Part shown: positions 1 to 7,011 of the stretch, piece after piece
How positions within the stretch are numbered: position 1 is the first letter of the stretch
How the letters are laid out: every line of letters starts with the position of its first letter
Made by a program: the position numbers and the translations under genes
Assembly (NCBI GenBank): GCA_934190785.1
Contig: CAKPTA010000001.1
Coordinates: 124,001 to 188,000 of the forward strand
Length of the DNA stretch: 64,000 nucleotides
Source: an uncultured Bacilli bacterium
GTDB taxonomy: Bacteria; Bacillota_I; Bacilli_A; RF39; UBA660
Direction of reading: 5' to 3'
Notes under the pieces: model-generated
Databases searched by the model: none
Told to the model about the DNA's origin: nothing
The model's input: the letters and a program-made list of their open reading frames with translations, nothing else

Positions 1-238
1 TACAATTGCATATCATAGACAAATTAGAAGTAAGGGTGCAGTTGAAAGCATTCTAGACAATGTAGCTGGAATTGGTAGTGTTAGAAAAAAACAATTGTTA
101 AAAAAATATAAAACTATTACTAAAATCAAAGAAGCTGGTGTAGAAGAAATAGGAAAAATTGTTCCATCTTCTGTTGCACTTGAACTTATGAATGTAATTG
201 ATGAATACCTTAAAAATAATAAGGAACTTAAAAGTTAA
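1..238 (+). CDS. uvrC: UvrC, C-terminal end (partial)
   Basis: This is the last 79 codons of excinuclease ABC subunit C, whose 5' part lies outside the window; the first complete codon begins at base 2. UvrC makes both incisions in nucleotide excision repair. The fragment starts in the motif AYHRQIRSK and then carries the helix-hairpin-helix DNA-binding domain (LDNVAGIGSVRKKQLLKKY), which in the family supports the 5' incision. The gene ends with TAA, and the rpsO promoter and leader follow directly. The family call is confident because both the motif and the C-terminal position match. Nothing can be said about the nuclease domains. Confidence 0.9.
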   Translation, partial: TIAYHRQIRSKGAVESILDNVAGIGSVRKKQLLKKYKTITKIKEAGVEEIGKIVPSSVALELMNVIDEYLKNNKELKS

Positions 239-256
239 ATAAAAGTAAAAAATACA

Positions 257-285
257 TTGCTTTTTAATAAAATATAGTGTATATT
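257..285 (+). promoter_or_regulatory. Promoter of rpsO
   Basis: TTGCTT at 257-262 and TATATT at 280-285 are separated by 17 nt. The predicted transcription start falls just before the S15 leader hairpin. Read by eye from consensus only. Confidence 0.6.
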
Positions 286-294
286 ATTTATGTA

Positions 295-338
295 CTTATT
301 CGTGGAGATTCGATCCTCCGACGATTTCTAGGAATAAG
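295..338 (+). promoter_or_regulatory. Putative S15 leader RNA
   Basis: The rpsO 5' UTR folds into an outer stem (CTTATTC with GAATAAG) enclosing an inner stem (GGAG/CTCC region). Firmicute S15 proteins repress their own mRNA by binding such leader structures, so autoregulation of rpsO is likely. The fold is visible; the binding is inferred. Confidence 0.6.
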
Positions 339-363
339 CGAATTTTAGAAAAGGAGAAAAATT

Positions 364-633
364 ATGGCATTAACAAGCGAAAAGAAACAAGAAATTATAA
401 AGAAATATGCAAGAACTGAAGGAGATACAGGATCTGCTGAAGTACAAATTGCTATTTTAACTGCTGAGATTAACGAATTAACTGAGCATTTAAAGGAACA
501 TAAACATGACTATCATTCAAGAAGAGGTCTTTTAAAGAAAGTTGGTCAAAGACGTAGTTTACAAAGATATTTACTTAAGACTGACGTTACTCGTTATAGA
601 AACTTGATAGCTAGTTTAGGACTTAGAAAATAA
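364..633 (+). CDS. rpsO: 30S ribosomal protein S15
   Basis: This is an 89-residue S15, the usual bacterial length, which binds the central domain of 16S rRNA and helps assemble the 30S platform. The diagnostic features are the [14 protein letters not shown] stretch near residue 20, the [18 protein letters not shown] loop and the QRRSLQRYL motif. A strong AAAGGAGAAAA ribosome site precedes ATG 364. The gene has its own promoter and a leader that is probably the S15 autoregulatory site, and a terminator follows at once. In many Bacillota rpsO directly precedes pnp; here a 209-residue unknown gene sits between them. Confidence 0.97.
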   Translation: MALTSEKKQEIIKKYARTEGDTGSAEVQIAILTAEINELTEHLKEHKHDYHSRRGLLKKVGQRRSLQRYLLKTDVTRYRNLIASLGLRK

Positions 634-640
634 TAAAGTA

Positions 641-669
641 GGCACTTATTTTAAGTGTCTTTATTTTTA
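641..669 (+). terminator. Intrinsic terminator after rpsO
   Basis: GGCACTTA pairs with TAAGTGTC across a short T loop, followed by a T-rich run. Confidence 0.75.
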
Positions 670-697
670 TTTATAAATAAAAAAATAATAATTTTTT

Positions 698-749
698 ATA
701 ACTTTAATTCTAAAATATTAAAGTGTTAGTTTTAAGAATATAAAGTTAT
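698..749 (+). promoter_or_regulatory. Long stem-loop upstream of the 770-1399 gene and pnp
   Basis: ATAACTTTA (698-706) pairs perfectly with TAAAGTTAT (741-749). The stem extends inward by about five more pairs past one bulged base. It lies in the leader of the gene pair that ends with pnp. In enterobacteria pnp is autoregulated through a processed leader hairpin; a similar role here is only a guess. Confidence 0.4.
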
Positions 750-769
750 TTGAAAGGAAATAATAAGAT

Positions 770-1399
770 ATGGATAGTAAAAGAGTTTTTATTGGAGTAT
801 ACAAAGATACTAATCAAGAATCATTGTTTTACCAAAAAGATAATGGCTTATTTCGTGATTTGATAAAAAGTAGATCTGTTTCTATTGATGAATTAGAAAG
901 TAATTTAATTTCTTATGATAGTTTTTGTGATAATATTATAGAACACAGCAGTAAGGCAATTTCTTATGATAGTTTTTATGCTAACATTATAGAACACAAA
1001 AGTAAATTTAAAAGAAATATGATTAAGCTATATAATTATGATAGAATGCAGAAAGTATCGTTAAAAAGAGTGTTTATAGGGAATAGTTATGTAGTTGCTA
1101 AAATACTTAATAGAGATTTTTTTGGTTTTTCATCATGTACAACAACTTATAGCAGTCAAAAATTAGGTGATAGAATATTATTATATTCTGAAGATTATGA
1201 TCTAGAATATAGTGATTTTATTGATATAGAGAATAATGAATATTATAAGAATTTATTTTGTCCAGAAAAAGGAGATATTTATATTTCGATAGATGATTTA
1301 AAACCGGCTTCATTAGAACTTAATATTCATGATACGGTTGTTGAAAAACAAAAGTTGTTAGAAAAATATAGAACGTATAAAAAAGGAGGTAACAAATGA
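770..1399 (+). CDS. Unknown 209-residue protein coupled to pnp
   Basis: No family is recognised. The protein is soluble, with no signal peptide or membrane segment, and is rich in Ser, Tyr, Asp and Lys. It has two internal duplications: a 17-residue tandem repeat ([13 protein letters not shown], then [13 protein letters not shown]) and the string KRVFIG, present near both the N-terminus and the middle. Its TGA stop overlaps the pnp ATG (ATGA), so translation of pnp is probably coupled to it, and the pnp ribosome site AAAGGAGG lies inside its end. That arrangement suggests expression tied to pnp, but no function can be assigned. It could be a lineage-specific accessory gene. Confidence 0.75.
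   Translation: MDSKRVFIGVYKDTNQESLFYQKDNGLFRDLIKSRSVSIDELESNLISYDSFCDNIIEHSSKAISYDSFYANIIEHKSKFKRNMIKLYNYDRMQKVSLKRVFIGNSYVVAKILNRDFFGFSSCTTTYSSQKLGDRILLYSEDYDLEYSDFIDIENNEYYKNLFCPEKGDIYISIDDLKPASLELNIHDTVVEKQKLLEKYRTYKKGGNK
907..1008 (+). repeat. Two-copy 51-bp in-frame tandem repeat
   Basis: Copies at 907-957 and 958-1008 differ at a few bases only and encode two 17-residue units within the 770-1399 gene. The low divergence suggests a fairly recent duplication. Confidence 0.85.
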
Positions 1400-3534
1400 A
1401 AAGAGTATTTGAATTAGATTTTAGAGGAAGAAAAATTGTTGTAGAACATGGAGAACTTGCTAAACAAGCAGATGGAGCTGTTTTAGTTCGTTATGGTGAT
1501 ACAGTTATTTTAACTGCAGCTGTTGTTGCTAAAACTGCTAATTTATTATCTGATTTTTTTCCATTAACAGTTTTATATCAAGAAAAACTTTATTCTGTTG
1601 GTAAAATACCAGGTGGTTTTATAAAAAGAGAAGGACGTCCTACTGAAAATGCTACATTAGCAGCTAGAATGATTGATCGTCCTATGCGACCACTATTTAA
1701 GGATGGATTTAAAAATGAAGTACAAATAGTTAATACAGTTTTATCAGTAGATCAGGATAATTCACCAGAAATGACAGCAATGTTAGGTTCAAGCTTAGCA
1801 GTATCAATTAGTAAAATTCCATTTGATGGGCCTATTGCTGGTGTAAAAGTGGGAAGAGTTAATGGCGAATTTATTATAAATCCAACAAAAGAACAAATGG
1901 ATAACTCTGATATTGATTTAACGGTAGCAGGAACTAAAGACGCTATTAATATGGTAGAGGCAGGTGCAAAAGAAGTAAGTGAAGACGATATGCTTGAAGC
2001 TTTAATGTTTGGACATGAAGCTATTAAGGAACTTATTGCTTTTGAAGAAGAAATAATATCAGCAATTGGTGAAGAAGATATGGAATATGAAACACTAGAG
2101 ATTACTGATGATTTCAAAAAAGAAATCGAAGTTCTTGCTGGTCCTACTTTAAATACAGCTATGCGTATTAAAGATAAGTTAGAAAAATATGCTGCTATTG
2201 ATGCAGCAAAAGAAGATGTTGTTAAAATTTATGAAGAGAAGGGCGCATCTTTAAGTGAAGATGAGAAAAAAGAATTAATTACTAAGGTAAAATTAGTACT
2301 TGAAAATATTGAGTATGAAATATTTAGAAATATAGTTGTAAAAGAACATACAAGAGCTGATGGAAGAGAAATGGATGAAATTAGACCACTATCAACTGAT
2401 ATTGATCTATTACCTCGAACTCATGGTTCTGCTTTATTTACAAGAGGACAAACTCAAGCTTTAGGTGTTGTTACGCTTGGAGCTTTAGGGGAACATCAAA
2501 TTTTAGATGGACTTTCTATTGAAGACGAGAAAAGATTTATGTTACATTACAATTTCCCTCAATTTTCAGTTGGAGAAACAGGACGTTATGGTGCACCTGG
2601 AAGAAGAGAAATTGGACACGGTGCTTTAGGAGAACGTGCATTGCAACAGGTAATACCAAGTGAGGATGAATTCCCATATACAATTCGTGTTGTTTCCGAA
2701 ATACTTGAATCCAATGGTTCATCAAGCCAAGCATCTATTTGTGCTGGTTGTATGGCTTTAATGGCAGCAGGTGTGCCAATAAAAGCTCCAGTAGCAGGTA
2801 TTGCTATGGGATTAATTACACATGAATCTGATTATACAATTTTAACTGATATTCAAGGTATGGAAGATCATCTTGGTGATATGGATTTCAAAGTAGCAGG
2901 AACTAGAGATGGAATTTGTGCTCTTCAGATGGATATTAAAATTAAAGGTATTACAAAACAAATACTAAAAGAAGCTTTAGATAAGGCCAAAAAAGCACGT
3001 ATGCAAGTTTTAGATGTTATGGAAAAACAAATTGCTGCACCTAGAAGCGAAGTTAGTAAATATGCTCCTAAGACAATGTCATTCTATATTAATCCAAATC
3101 GTATTAAAGAAGTAATTGGAAAAGGTGGAGAAATGATTACTAAGATAATTCTAGAATCAAGCCACGTAAATACAGTAACTGATGTTAATGCTGTAAAAGT
3201 TGATATAGAAGAAGATGGTAGAGTAATAATTTATCATAGTGATAAAGATATTATTGATGAGACAGCACGTCGTATCAAAGATGTTGTAAGAGAAGTAGAA
3301 GATGGTGCTATTTACAAAGGAAAAGTAGTAAAAGTTGAAGATTTTGGATGTTTTGTTGAATTGTGGCCTGGATGTGAAGGACTTGTTCATGTTTCACATT
3401 TAGATAGTAAGCGTGTTGAAAAACCTAGTGATGTTGTATCTGTTGGTGATGAAATCATTGTAAAAAGTTTAGGTTATGACAAACGTGGAAGACTTAATTT
3501 ATCAAGAAAAGAAGCTTTGCAAGAAGAAAAATAA
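1396..3534 (+). CDS. pnp: Polyribonucleotide nucleotidyltransferase (PNPase)
   Basis: This is a 712-residue PNPase, full length, catalysing phosphorolytic 3'-5' RNA degradation as a trimer. The order is as expected: a first RNase PH domain ([11 protein letters not shown] and [11 protein letters not shown]), an alpha-helical linker, a second RNase PH domain with the catalytic region ([47 protein letters not shown]), then KH ([13 protein letters not shown]) and S1 ([19 protein letters not shown]) RNA-binding domains. It follows the unknown gene with a 4-bp overlap and is ended by a terminator shared with the convergent HIT gene. The RNase PH active site appears intact. Confidence 0.98.
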   Translation: MKRVFELDFRGRKIVVEHGELAKQADGAVLVRYGDTVILTAAVVAKTANLLSDFFPLTVLYQEKLYSVGKIPGGFIKREGRPTENATLAARMIDRPMRPLFKDGFKNEVQIVNTVLSVDQDNSPEMTAMLGSSLAVSISKIPFDGPIAGVKVGRVNGEFIINPTKEQMDNSDIDLTVAGTKDAINMVEAGAKEVSEDDMLEALMFGHEAIKELIAFEEEIISAIGEEDMEYETLEITDDFKKEIEVLAGPTLNTAMRIKDKLEKYAAIDAAKEDVVKIYEEKGASLSEDEKKELITKVKLVLENIEYEIFRNIVVKEHTRADGREMDEIRPLSTDIDLLPRTHGSALFTRGQTQALGVVTLGALGEHQILDGLSIEDEKRFMLHYNFPQFSVGETGRYGAPGRREIGHGALGERALQQVIPSEDEFPYTIRVVSEILESNGSSSQASICAGCMALMAAGVPIKAPVAGIAMGLITHESDYTILTDIQGMEDHLGDMDFKVAGTRDGICALQMDIKIKGITKQILKEALDKAKKARMQVLDVMEKQIAAPRSEVSKYAPKTMSFYINPNRIKEVIGKGGEMITKIILESSHVNTVTDVNAVKVDIEEDGRVIIYHSDKDIIDETARRIKDVVREVEDGAIYKGKVVKVEDFGCFVELWPGCEGLVHVSHLDSKRVEKPSDVVSVGDEIIVKSLGYDKRGRLNLSRKEALQEEK

Positions 3535-3561
3535 AAAGGTGACTAATTAGTCGCCTTTTAT
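3534..3561. terminator. Shared convergent terminator, pnp and HIT gene
   Basis: AAAAGGTGACTA pairs with TAGTCGCCTTTT, with T runs on both strands. The stop codon of the minus-strand HIT gene lies inside the stem. Confidence 0.8.
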
Positions 3562-3915
3562 TATGTCATAAATTTCAGATGGGTTTTTAATTTCCACATT
3601 ATTTTCATAATGTGGAACTACATGTAAGTGAAAATGTTTTACTTCTTCAACATCACCATTATTCTGAGAAAAAGTAATACCTGTACATTTTAGCTTTTCT
3701 TCAAGTAATTTTTTAACTTTCAAACCTACTTTAAAAATATGCATAACAGTATCACTATCAATATCCATACTGTCAACAAAATGATTCTTAGGGATTATTA
3801 AAGTATGACCATTACTAGCTGGATTAATATCTAAGAATGCTAAAACAGTTTCATCTTCATAAACTTTATAGCTTGGAATTTCTCCATTTATAATTTTACA
3901 AAAAATACAGTCCAT
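3547..3915 (-). CDS. HIT family nucleotide hydrolase
   Basis: This 122-residue protein is a member of the histidine-triad superfamily, which hydrolyses adenosine phosphoramidates or dinucleoside polyphosphates. The N-terminal CIFCKIINGEIPSYKVYED block and the active-site triad HFHLHVVPHY near residue 100 are both present, matching the Hit/HinT branch. The start is supported by a GGAGATGAT ribosome site seven bases upstream. It is monocistronic, faces away from the 4097 gene and converges on pnp. The natural substrate cannot be told from sequence. Confidence 0.93.
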   Translation of the reverse strand: MDCIFCKIINGEIPSYKVYEDETVLAFLDINPASNGHTLIIPKNHFVDSMDIDSDTVMHIFKVGLKVKKLLEEKLKCTGITFSQNNGDVEEVKHFHLHVVPHYENNVEIKNPSEIYDIIKGD

Positions 3916-3973
3916 AATATCATCTCCATATAAAATTATATCAAAAAGAAAAAAAGAGTAAACTCTTTTTGGT

Positions 3974-3991
3974 GAATATCTGCGAATATTC
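3974..3991. promoter_or_regulatory. Inverted repeat in a divergent intergenic region
   Basis: GAATAT and ATATTC form a perfect 6-bp inverted repeat spaced by six bases, between the HIT gene and the 4097 promoter. It could be a repressor site, but no protein can be tied to it. Confidence 0.25.
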
Positions 3992-4031
3992 TATTTAATT
4001 ATGAGTAAAAATGTACATTTTAAACAAAAAA

Positions 4032-4060
4032 TTGACAAAAGAGGTAAATAACTATATATT
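4032..4060 (+). promoter_or_regulatory. Promoter of the 4097 operon
   Basis: A perfect TTGACA at 4032-4037 and TATATT at 4055-4060 are separated by 17 nt, about 35 bases before the start codon. Confidence 0.65.
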
Positions 4061-4096
4061 ATAAGTGTTGTAAACATTTAGAACGATGGTGATTTT

Positions 4097-6721
4097 ATGA
4101 TTCAAGATTTTAAAAATAAAACAAAAGAAGAACGCCTTATGCTATTATCAAACAGTGAATTTATAAAAAGTATTTTAGCGATGCCACCAGCTTCTCTTAA
4201 TGCTTTTGGACTTTCCCTTAGTAATGATGAAATGCAAAAGTTTGTTCCATATGCATCTGATTTTACAAAAGTAGATAGAATTCGTTTTAATGCTTTTTTT
4301 AAAACATTTGGTTCAAATATTCAGAAACAATTTTTTGATAATGAAGAATTTTTAACGTTTTACATGGAAGCAAAAAAAACACAGCGAGGATATCATCCTT
4401 TTATGTCACTTCCTGAGGATGTAAAATTATACGTTTTAGAGAAACATGAATATATTATGAGTCATATAAATAATCTTGAATATATACATAATTTAAATAA
4501 AGAAAATGAAAGATTATATCTTGATTCACTTGATACATATATAAAAAATAATTGTAGTGATGAGCTTAAAAACATTCCTATCACTGAGCTTAGATATGTA
4601 TATAGCTTGTACCATGATAAAGATTATTCTAAAGTTAAAGCTTGGTGTAAACGGGAATTTCAAATTGAAGATGAAGAATTATTTGAAAGCTTATTTAATT
4701 TAATTATTCATAATCATGCTAAACTTACTTATGCCCTAACACTAAAAACAGAGTTAGAATGGTTATTATATTTAAAATTTGATATTTATATACCATCATT
4801 AGATGAAAAAAGTGAAAATCTAGGTATTAAACTGGATAAAGAATTATTAAAAAAAGTTAGAGTACATGATGTTAACCGTATATATAGAGAATTAGCTAAT
4901 ACTAATGAATTAAATGATTATGAAAAGCTTATTTTATCACTTAATGCGTATAGTGTTTTGGGGCTTGATAATAGTTTAAAACTAGTCCGTGGTAAGTTTT
5001 CAAATATAACAGATCGTGCTCTTGATAGATCAGCAAGATTAGATTTTACTGATAGTAGAAGAGAATATAGAATAAAACATCAAGATGAGTTTTACGGTTA
5101 TCAATTATTTGATAAAGTAAAAAGGTGTTTTAAAGATGAAGAATATACATATCTAGAAAATATTTTTAAAATAAATCATAATGAAATAGATGAGTATATA
5201 AATGAAATATATTCCATGTGGAAGAAGAATGAAAAACATGAAGAGTGGGATACCTTTTTAGCCCATATAATAAAAACAACAATTACTAGACGTGAGAAAA
5301 ATTTAGAAAAAGAACACATTGAAAAATTTAAGAAAAATTATCTAGCAAAAAGAACACATGATGTAACAATTAAAGATGTATTTATGTGTTTTCGTGATAT
5401 TGATTTAAGTAATATTTCTTACAATGATAAGGGTAAACCTATAATTAATCCAGTTTTAGTTACATTTTTACTGGGAAATGAAAAAGTTGATAATGATTGT
5501 TTAATTAGACTTGTTTTAAATGGACTAGCTTTTGGACTTAATTATACGCTTGCAAATACAATTAATCATTTTAAAGCTTTAAATGATATAATTGAAAAAT
5601 CTAAAGGTAAAATGAATATTAATTCTCTTTTAGATGTAATTGATGCTAGTAAAGTATTACTTTATGAATTAGAGCCTGATGAGCAAGATATTTCTCTTGC
5701 TACAATAGCTAAAATTCAGTCTTCAAGGCAGCATTGCAATGAACCTGTTGATGTAATTATAAGAAAAGTAAAAAAGCTTCATCATGAGAGAAAAAGTAAA
5801 GTAGCAGCTACAATTCCATTTGTTCGTGGAATAAGTGCTAATGGTATTTCTTATGGTATATTAGAGTATGATGATGAAAAAGTACTTACGGCTGGAATAG
5901 ATACTGGAAGTTGTTTTAGAGTAGGCGCTAGAGGTGAAGATTTTCTACGCTATTGTGCATTAGATAAAAATGGCGCTATATTATCCCTTACAACTAAAGA
6001 AGGTAATTATTACATTTGTCCACTTATTAGAAATGGGAACAGTGTTTATGGAAATGGCATAGATCCAGAACCAAAAACAGAAAAAGAGACAGAGGAACTA
6101 TTAACAACAATTAAAGAATGTTTCTCTAAAATGTGCCTTCGAAGTGATAAAAAAGAACCAATTGAAATAGGTGTTATCACTGATTTACATAATAAAAATT
6201 ATTTTGAACATGAAACTTATGAAAAATTTAATTCTAAGGAAGCTTTTATGCTAGGAGAATACTGTTATACTGATTACTATAAATCAACAATTCAAAATTA
6301 TATAATTTATAAAGAAAATAATGCTGAAACTAAATATTACAATCCTAACATTGTTTATAGTGAGCCACGCCAAAAACCATATACATATATTTCATCAGTA
6401 GAGCAAGATAAAGAACGAATTAACCTTTTAATAAATTCAATTGGTTACACAATATATAAAGAGGAATTAATTAAAGAAAAAAGTAGAAAAAAAGCTTTTA
6501 AAACATATAAACCATTTAATGTTGATGATTTTAAATCAATTAATGGTGCTAAAGATTGGTTTGTAGGAATAAAAGACAACTTAACAGTTGAAAGTAGATG
6601 CTTACCATATGATAAAAGAGCAAAAATTGAAATGTATAACGCTTTAGCTAAAATAGAAGAACAACTAAATTTTTCAGAAACTATGGAGGAAAATCTATCA
6701 TGCGAGAAGAAAAAGGTATAA
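4097..6721 (+). CDS. Large unknown protein, 874 residues
   Basis: No known family is recognised. The protein has no signal peptide or clear membrane helix and looks cytosolic, with a long, mostly alpha-helical N-terminal two thirds rich in Asn, Lys and Glu. A distinct segment around residues 580-690 (ATIPFVRGISANGISYGI, GSCFRVGARGEDFLRYCAL, CPLIRNGNSVYGNG) looks like a beta-rich globular domain. The gene has a strong promoter and a GATGGTGAT ribosome site. It overlaps the following 70-residue OB-fold-like gene by 22 bp, so the two are probably made together. It lies just upstream of the putative DGR target; whether it is linked to that system is unknown. Confidence 0.7.
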   Translation: MIQDFKNKTKEERLMLLSNSEFIKSILAMPPASLNAFGLSLSNDEMQKFVPYASDFTKVDRIRFNAFFKTFGSNIQKQFFDNEEFLTFYMEAKKTQRGYHPFMSLPEDVKLYVLEKHEYIMSHINNLEYIHNLNKENERLYLDSLDTYIKNNCSDELKNIPITELRYVYSLYHDKDYSKVKAWCKREFQIEDEELFESLFNLIIHNHAKLTYALTLKTELEWLLYLKFDIYIPSLDEKSENLGIKLDKELLKKVRVHDVNRIYRELANTNELNDYEKLILSLNAYSVLGLDNSLKLVRGKFSNITDRALDRSARLDFTDSRREYRIKHQDEFYGYQLFDKVKRCFKDEEYTYLENIFKINHNEIDEYINEIYSMWKKNEKHEEWDTFLAHIIKTTITRREKNLEKEHIEKFKKNYLAKRTHDVTIKDVFMCFRDIDLSNISYNDKGKPIINPVLVTFLLGNEKVDNDCLIRLVLNGLAFGLNYTLANTINHFKALNDIIEKSKGKMNINSLLDVIDASKVLLYELEPDEQDISLATIAKIQSSRQHCNEPVDVIIRKVKKLHHERKSKVAATIPFVRGISANGISYGILEYDDEKVLTAGIDTGSCFRVGARGEDFLRYCALDKNGAILSLTTKEGNYYICPLIRNGNSVYGNGIDPEPKTEKETEELLTTIKECFSKMCLRSDKKEPIEIGVITDLHNKNYFEHETYEKFNSKEAFMLGEYCYTDYYKSTIQNYIIYKENNAETKYYNPNIVYSEPRQKPYTYISSVEQDKERINLLINSIGYTIYKEELIKEKSRKKAFKTYKPFNVDDFKSINGAKDWFVGIKDNLTVESRCLPYDKRAKIEMYNALAKIEEQLNFSETMEENLSCEKKKV

Positions 6722-6912
6722 TAAAAGAATATATAGATGATATTAATGGAATAATACTAGGTGAAGATAATATTGAATACTTTTTTTCAAAAGTAAATAT
6801 GGACTCGGATATAACAGGTAGTGTTAATGAAAAAGTAAGATTTATTGTAAAAAATATAAAAACAGAAAATGGATATATTATCCATAAAGCTATCGATATT
6901 ACAGGGTTATAG
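6700..6912 (+). CDS. Small cold-shock-domain-like protein
   Basis: This 70-residue protein resembles a single cold-shock/OB-fold domain. It begins EEKGIIKEYIDDINGIILG, continues with an IEYFFSKVNM segment where cold-shock proteins have their FVH-type strand, and ends with a NEKVRFIVKN strand. The aromatic RNP1 motif (KGFGFI) is not preserved, so nucleic-acid binding may differ from true Csp proteins. It overlaps the 874-residue gene by 22 bp, and its ribosome site (ATGGAGG) lies inside that gene. The fold call is an inference from pattern only. Confidence 0.55.
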   Translation: MREEKGIIKEYIDDINGIILGEDNIEYFFSKVNMDSDITGSVNEKVRFIVKNIKTENGYIIHKAIDITGL

Positions 6913-6929
6913 TTTTATTATATAAGAAT

Positions 6930-6980
6930 TCTAAGTACACCCACGCTCCACTTGACAAGTGGGGGGGGGGTGTATGCTAA
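6930..6980 (+). repeat. Dispersed poly-G promoter element, copy 1
   Basis: A ~51-bp sequence is shared with 55395-55446. It consists of TCTAARTACAC, then CCACGCTCC, the short palindrome CCACTTG-A-CAAGTGG, ten G in all after the T, and TGTATGYTAA. Outer arms TACACCC and GGGTGTA can also pair. The two copies differ by one inserted A and two substitutions within this span. Confidence 0.9.
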
Positions 6981-6983
6981 AAT
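6952..6983 (+). promoter_or_regulatory. Putative phase-variable promoter of the prepilin/FGE gene
   Basis: A perfect -35 TTGACA (6952-6957) and an extended -10 (TGC TAAAAT, box at 6978-6983) are 20 nt apart. The spacer contains ten consecutive G (6961-6970). Slippage in the G run would change spacing; loss of three G gives the optimal 17. The start codon is 29 bases past the -10. Switching is inferred from layout. Confidence 0.6.
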
Positions 6984-7011
6984 ACACTTTAGAATAGAGG
7001 TGTATTTTTTT

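Noticed and set aside
3951..3970. Terminator between the HIT gene and the 4097 gene
   Set aside because: AAAAAGAG/CTCTTTTT can pair, but it lies upstream of both divergent genes, where no transcript needs ending.
4097..6721. PcfJ-like or conjugation-related protein
   Set aside because: Size and charge are suggestive, but no diagnostic PcfJ motif or plasmid-type neighbour is seen.
6961..6970. G-quadruplex at the G10 run
   Set aside because: A single run without further G tracts nearby cannot form a normal intramolecular quadruplex; promoter slippage explains it better.
6952..7011. Upstream TTG start for the prepilin/FGE gene
   Set aside because: That codon is inside the -35 box of the promoter, and starting there would put 20 residues before a perfect prepilin leader. 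ATG 7012 has its own ribosome site.
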